The notes below the pieces were generated by a model that was not told where the DNA came from, made no database searches, and saw only the letters and a program-made list of their open reading frames with translations. A DNA stretch of 64,000 bases. Origin: Pseudomonas sp. LRP2-20. Lineage in GTDB: Bacteria > Pseudomonadota > Gammaproteobacteria > Pseudomonadales > Pseudomonadaceae. The DNA lies in contig NZ_AP025944.1 of assembly GCF_024349685.1 (NCBI RefSeq), positions 1,308,001 to 1,372,000 on the forward strand, read 5' to 3'. The position numbers and the translations under genes are program-made. Positions 62,808-64,000 of this stretch are shown in pieces (position 1 is the first letter of the stretch; every line of letters starts with the position of its first letter).

Positions 62808-62901
62808 GGCCTATTCGCGGGCAAGCCCGCTCCCACAGGTATTGCGCCGGTTTCAAATGTGGTGCGGTCCCTGTGGGAGCGGGCTTGCCCGCGAATAGGC
62901 C
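62808..62901. repeat. Inverted REP pair between yebC and ruvC
   Basis: GGCCTATTCGCGGGCAAGCC faces GGCTTGCCCGCGAATAGGCC about 35 bases apart, the same type as the pairs downstream of rpoS and upstream of tilS. Confidence 0.9.
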
Positions 62902-62926
62902 GGTACATTCTTAACACGCAGGCGCT

Positions 62927-63451
62927 ATGACTCTGATTCTTGGTATCGACCCCGGCTCGCGCATCACCGGCTACGGTGTGGTCCGCCAGACCGCTCGTGG
63001 TTGCGAGTACGTGGCGTCGGGCTGCATCCGCACCGGCAGTGGCGAGTTGCCCGAGCGGTTGCAGATCGTTTTTCGCGGTGTCAGCGAGATCATCGCCCAG
63101 CACGGCCCGGTGACCATGGGCATCGAGCGGGTGTTCATGGCGCGCAATGCCGACTCCGCGCTCAAGCTCGGCCAGGCTCGCGGCGCAGCCATCGTCGCTG
63201 CCGCCGAAGCTGGCCTGGAAATCGCTGAATACAGCGCCAGCCAGGTCAAGCAGGCAGTCGCCGGCAGCGGCGGGGCAAACAAGGAGCAGGTGATGCTGAT
63301 GGTCATGCACCTGCTCAAGTTGACCCAGAAGCCGCAGATCGACGCCTCCGACGCCCTGGCCATCGCCCTGTGCCATGCTCATACCCGTTCCAGCCTGGTG
63401 CCGCACGGCCTGGCCACGGCGCGGCGGCGTGGTGGGCGCTTGCGTCTGTAA
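62927..63451 (+). CDS. ruvC: Holliday-junction resolvase RuvC
   Basis: A 174-residue endonuclease that cuts Holliday junctions. Catalytic carboxylates are D8 ([15 protein letters not shown]), the Glu of [11 protein letters not shown] and the Asp pair of [14 protein letters not shown]. It begins with ATG 62927 after the REP pair. It forms the canonical ruvC-ruvA-(ruvB) set with the truncated gene that follows. Confidence 0.96.
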   Translation: MTLILGIDPGSRITGYGVVRQTARGCEYVASGCIRTGSGELPERLQIVFRGVSEIIAQHGPVTMGIERVFMARNADSALKLGQARGAAIVAAAEAGLEIAEYSASQVKQAVAGSGGANKEQVMLMVMHLLKLTQKPQIDASDALAIALCHAHTRSSLVPHGLATARRRGGRLRL

Positions 63452-63560
63452 GCGCTTCATGCGCTGATACACATTTTGTTCGGGTGAAACGTTCACCCGG
63501 CACATTTGCTGATAGGGTTGAGCGGTCTTCGACCAGCTCCCCGAGAGGAAGGATCGGAAC

Positions 63561-64000
63561 GTGATTGGACGTTTGCGCGGCACCCTGGCGGAAAAACAGC
63601 CGCCGCACCTGATTATCGACGTCAACGGCGTGGGCTACGAGCTGGAAGTGCCGATGACCACCCTGTACCGGCTGCCCAAGGTCGGCGAGCCGGTGACCGT
63701 GCATACCCACCTGGTGGTGCGCGAAGACGCTCATTTGCTCTATGGCTTTGCCGAGAAGCGCGAGCGCGAGCTGTTTCGCGAGCTGATCCGCCTGAATGGC
63801 GTGGGTCCGAAGCTGGCGCTGGCGCTGATGTCCGGCCTGGAAGTGGACGAGCTGGTGCGCTGCGTGCAGGCCCAGGACGCGTCAGTTCTGGTGCGCGTGC
63901 CCGGTGTCGGCAAGAAAACCGCCGAGCGCCTGCTGGTCGAGCTGAAGGACCGCTTCAAGGCCTGGGAAACCTCCCCGGCCATGTTCACCCTGGTCTCCGA
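63561..64000 (+). CDS. ruvA: Holliday-junction helicase subunit RuvA (3' end outside window)
   Basis: The gene starts with GTG at 63561, with AGGAAGGA eight bases upstream, and remains open to the right edge (146 codons seen). [31 protein letters not shown] (in parts) is the N-terminal OB-fold, then [16 protein letters not shown] and [19 protein letters not shown] are the two helix-hairpin-helix motifs. RuvA forms the tetramer that holds the junction for the RuvB motor; ruvB presumably follows. Confidence 0.94.
   Translation, partial: MIGRLRGTLAEKQPPHLIIDVNGVGYELEVPMTTLYRLPKVGEPVTVHTHLVVREDAHLLYGFAEKRERELFRELIRLNGVGPKLALALMSGLEVDELVRCVQAQDASVLVRVPGVGKKTAERLLVELKDRFKAWETSPAMFTLVS

Overview
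The window is a G+C-rich Pseudomonas chromosome segment, most likely from the P. putida group. The evidence is protein sequences very close to what I remember of P. putida proteins, the finR-fpr gene pair, many inverted pairs of the P. putida-type REP element (arms like GCGGGCAAGCCCGCTCCCAC), and TAGAAT-type -10 boxes. Nearly all of it is conserved core genome. No CRISPR array, rRNA or integrase is visible.

Left block (1-33.9 kb) follows the order I remember from P. aeruginosa PAO1 PA3643 to PA3603. It holds lpxB (end only), rnhB, dnaE, accA, tilS, pyrG, eno, ftsB and ispD; a LysR regulator divergent from the formaldehyde-detoxification pair frmA-fghA; and the tightly overlapping ispF-truD-surE-pcm run leading into nlpD-rpoS. 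Next come the sRNA RgsA, fdxA and mutS, then cinA-recA-recX and small genes ending in erdR and dgkA. Two departures stand out. kdsA is missing between pyrG and eno, where a short scar may remain. Between mutS and cinA, a known landing site for phage-tail bacteriocins, only a self-cleaving LexA-like repressor, a holin, an endolysin and a possible broken spanin remain, followed by an intact IS256-family element with its 8-bp target duplication.

Middle block (33.9-42.9 kb) contains finR-fpr, trmO, a DUF1456 gene, a pseudouridine-synthase homologue whose catalytic Asp reads Glu, and a GNAT acetyltransferase. After these lies an uncharacterised envelope gene set: a Gly/His-rich exported repeat protein, a DUF6502-like protein translationally coupled to an exported DUF5666-like protein with GGVGGTG and VEK repeats, and an outer-membrane beta-barrel. 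This is my best candidate for an undescribed system.

Right block (42.9-64 kb) resembles PAO1 PA0916-PA0966. It has rimO, kup, the aminoacyl-phosphatidylglycerol hydrolase/synthase pair acvB-mprF, three initiator tRNA-fMet genes each with its own terminator, SOS-controlled dinB, a lipoprotein, proS, an OprD porin, a HIT protein, slyX, a membrane-anchored cold-shock protein, dps, a ribbon-helix-helix protein, an FmdB-type zinc-ribbon protein, aspS, yebC, ruvC and the start of ruvA. DNA repair is a recurring theme (dnaE, mutS, recA, recX, dinB, ruvC, ruvA), with LexA boxes visible before recA and dinB. Gene calls rest on motif recognition and recalled family knowledge; no database search was possible.
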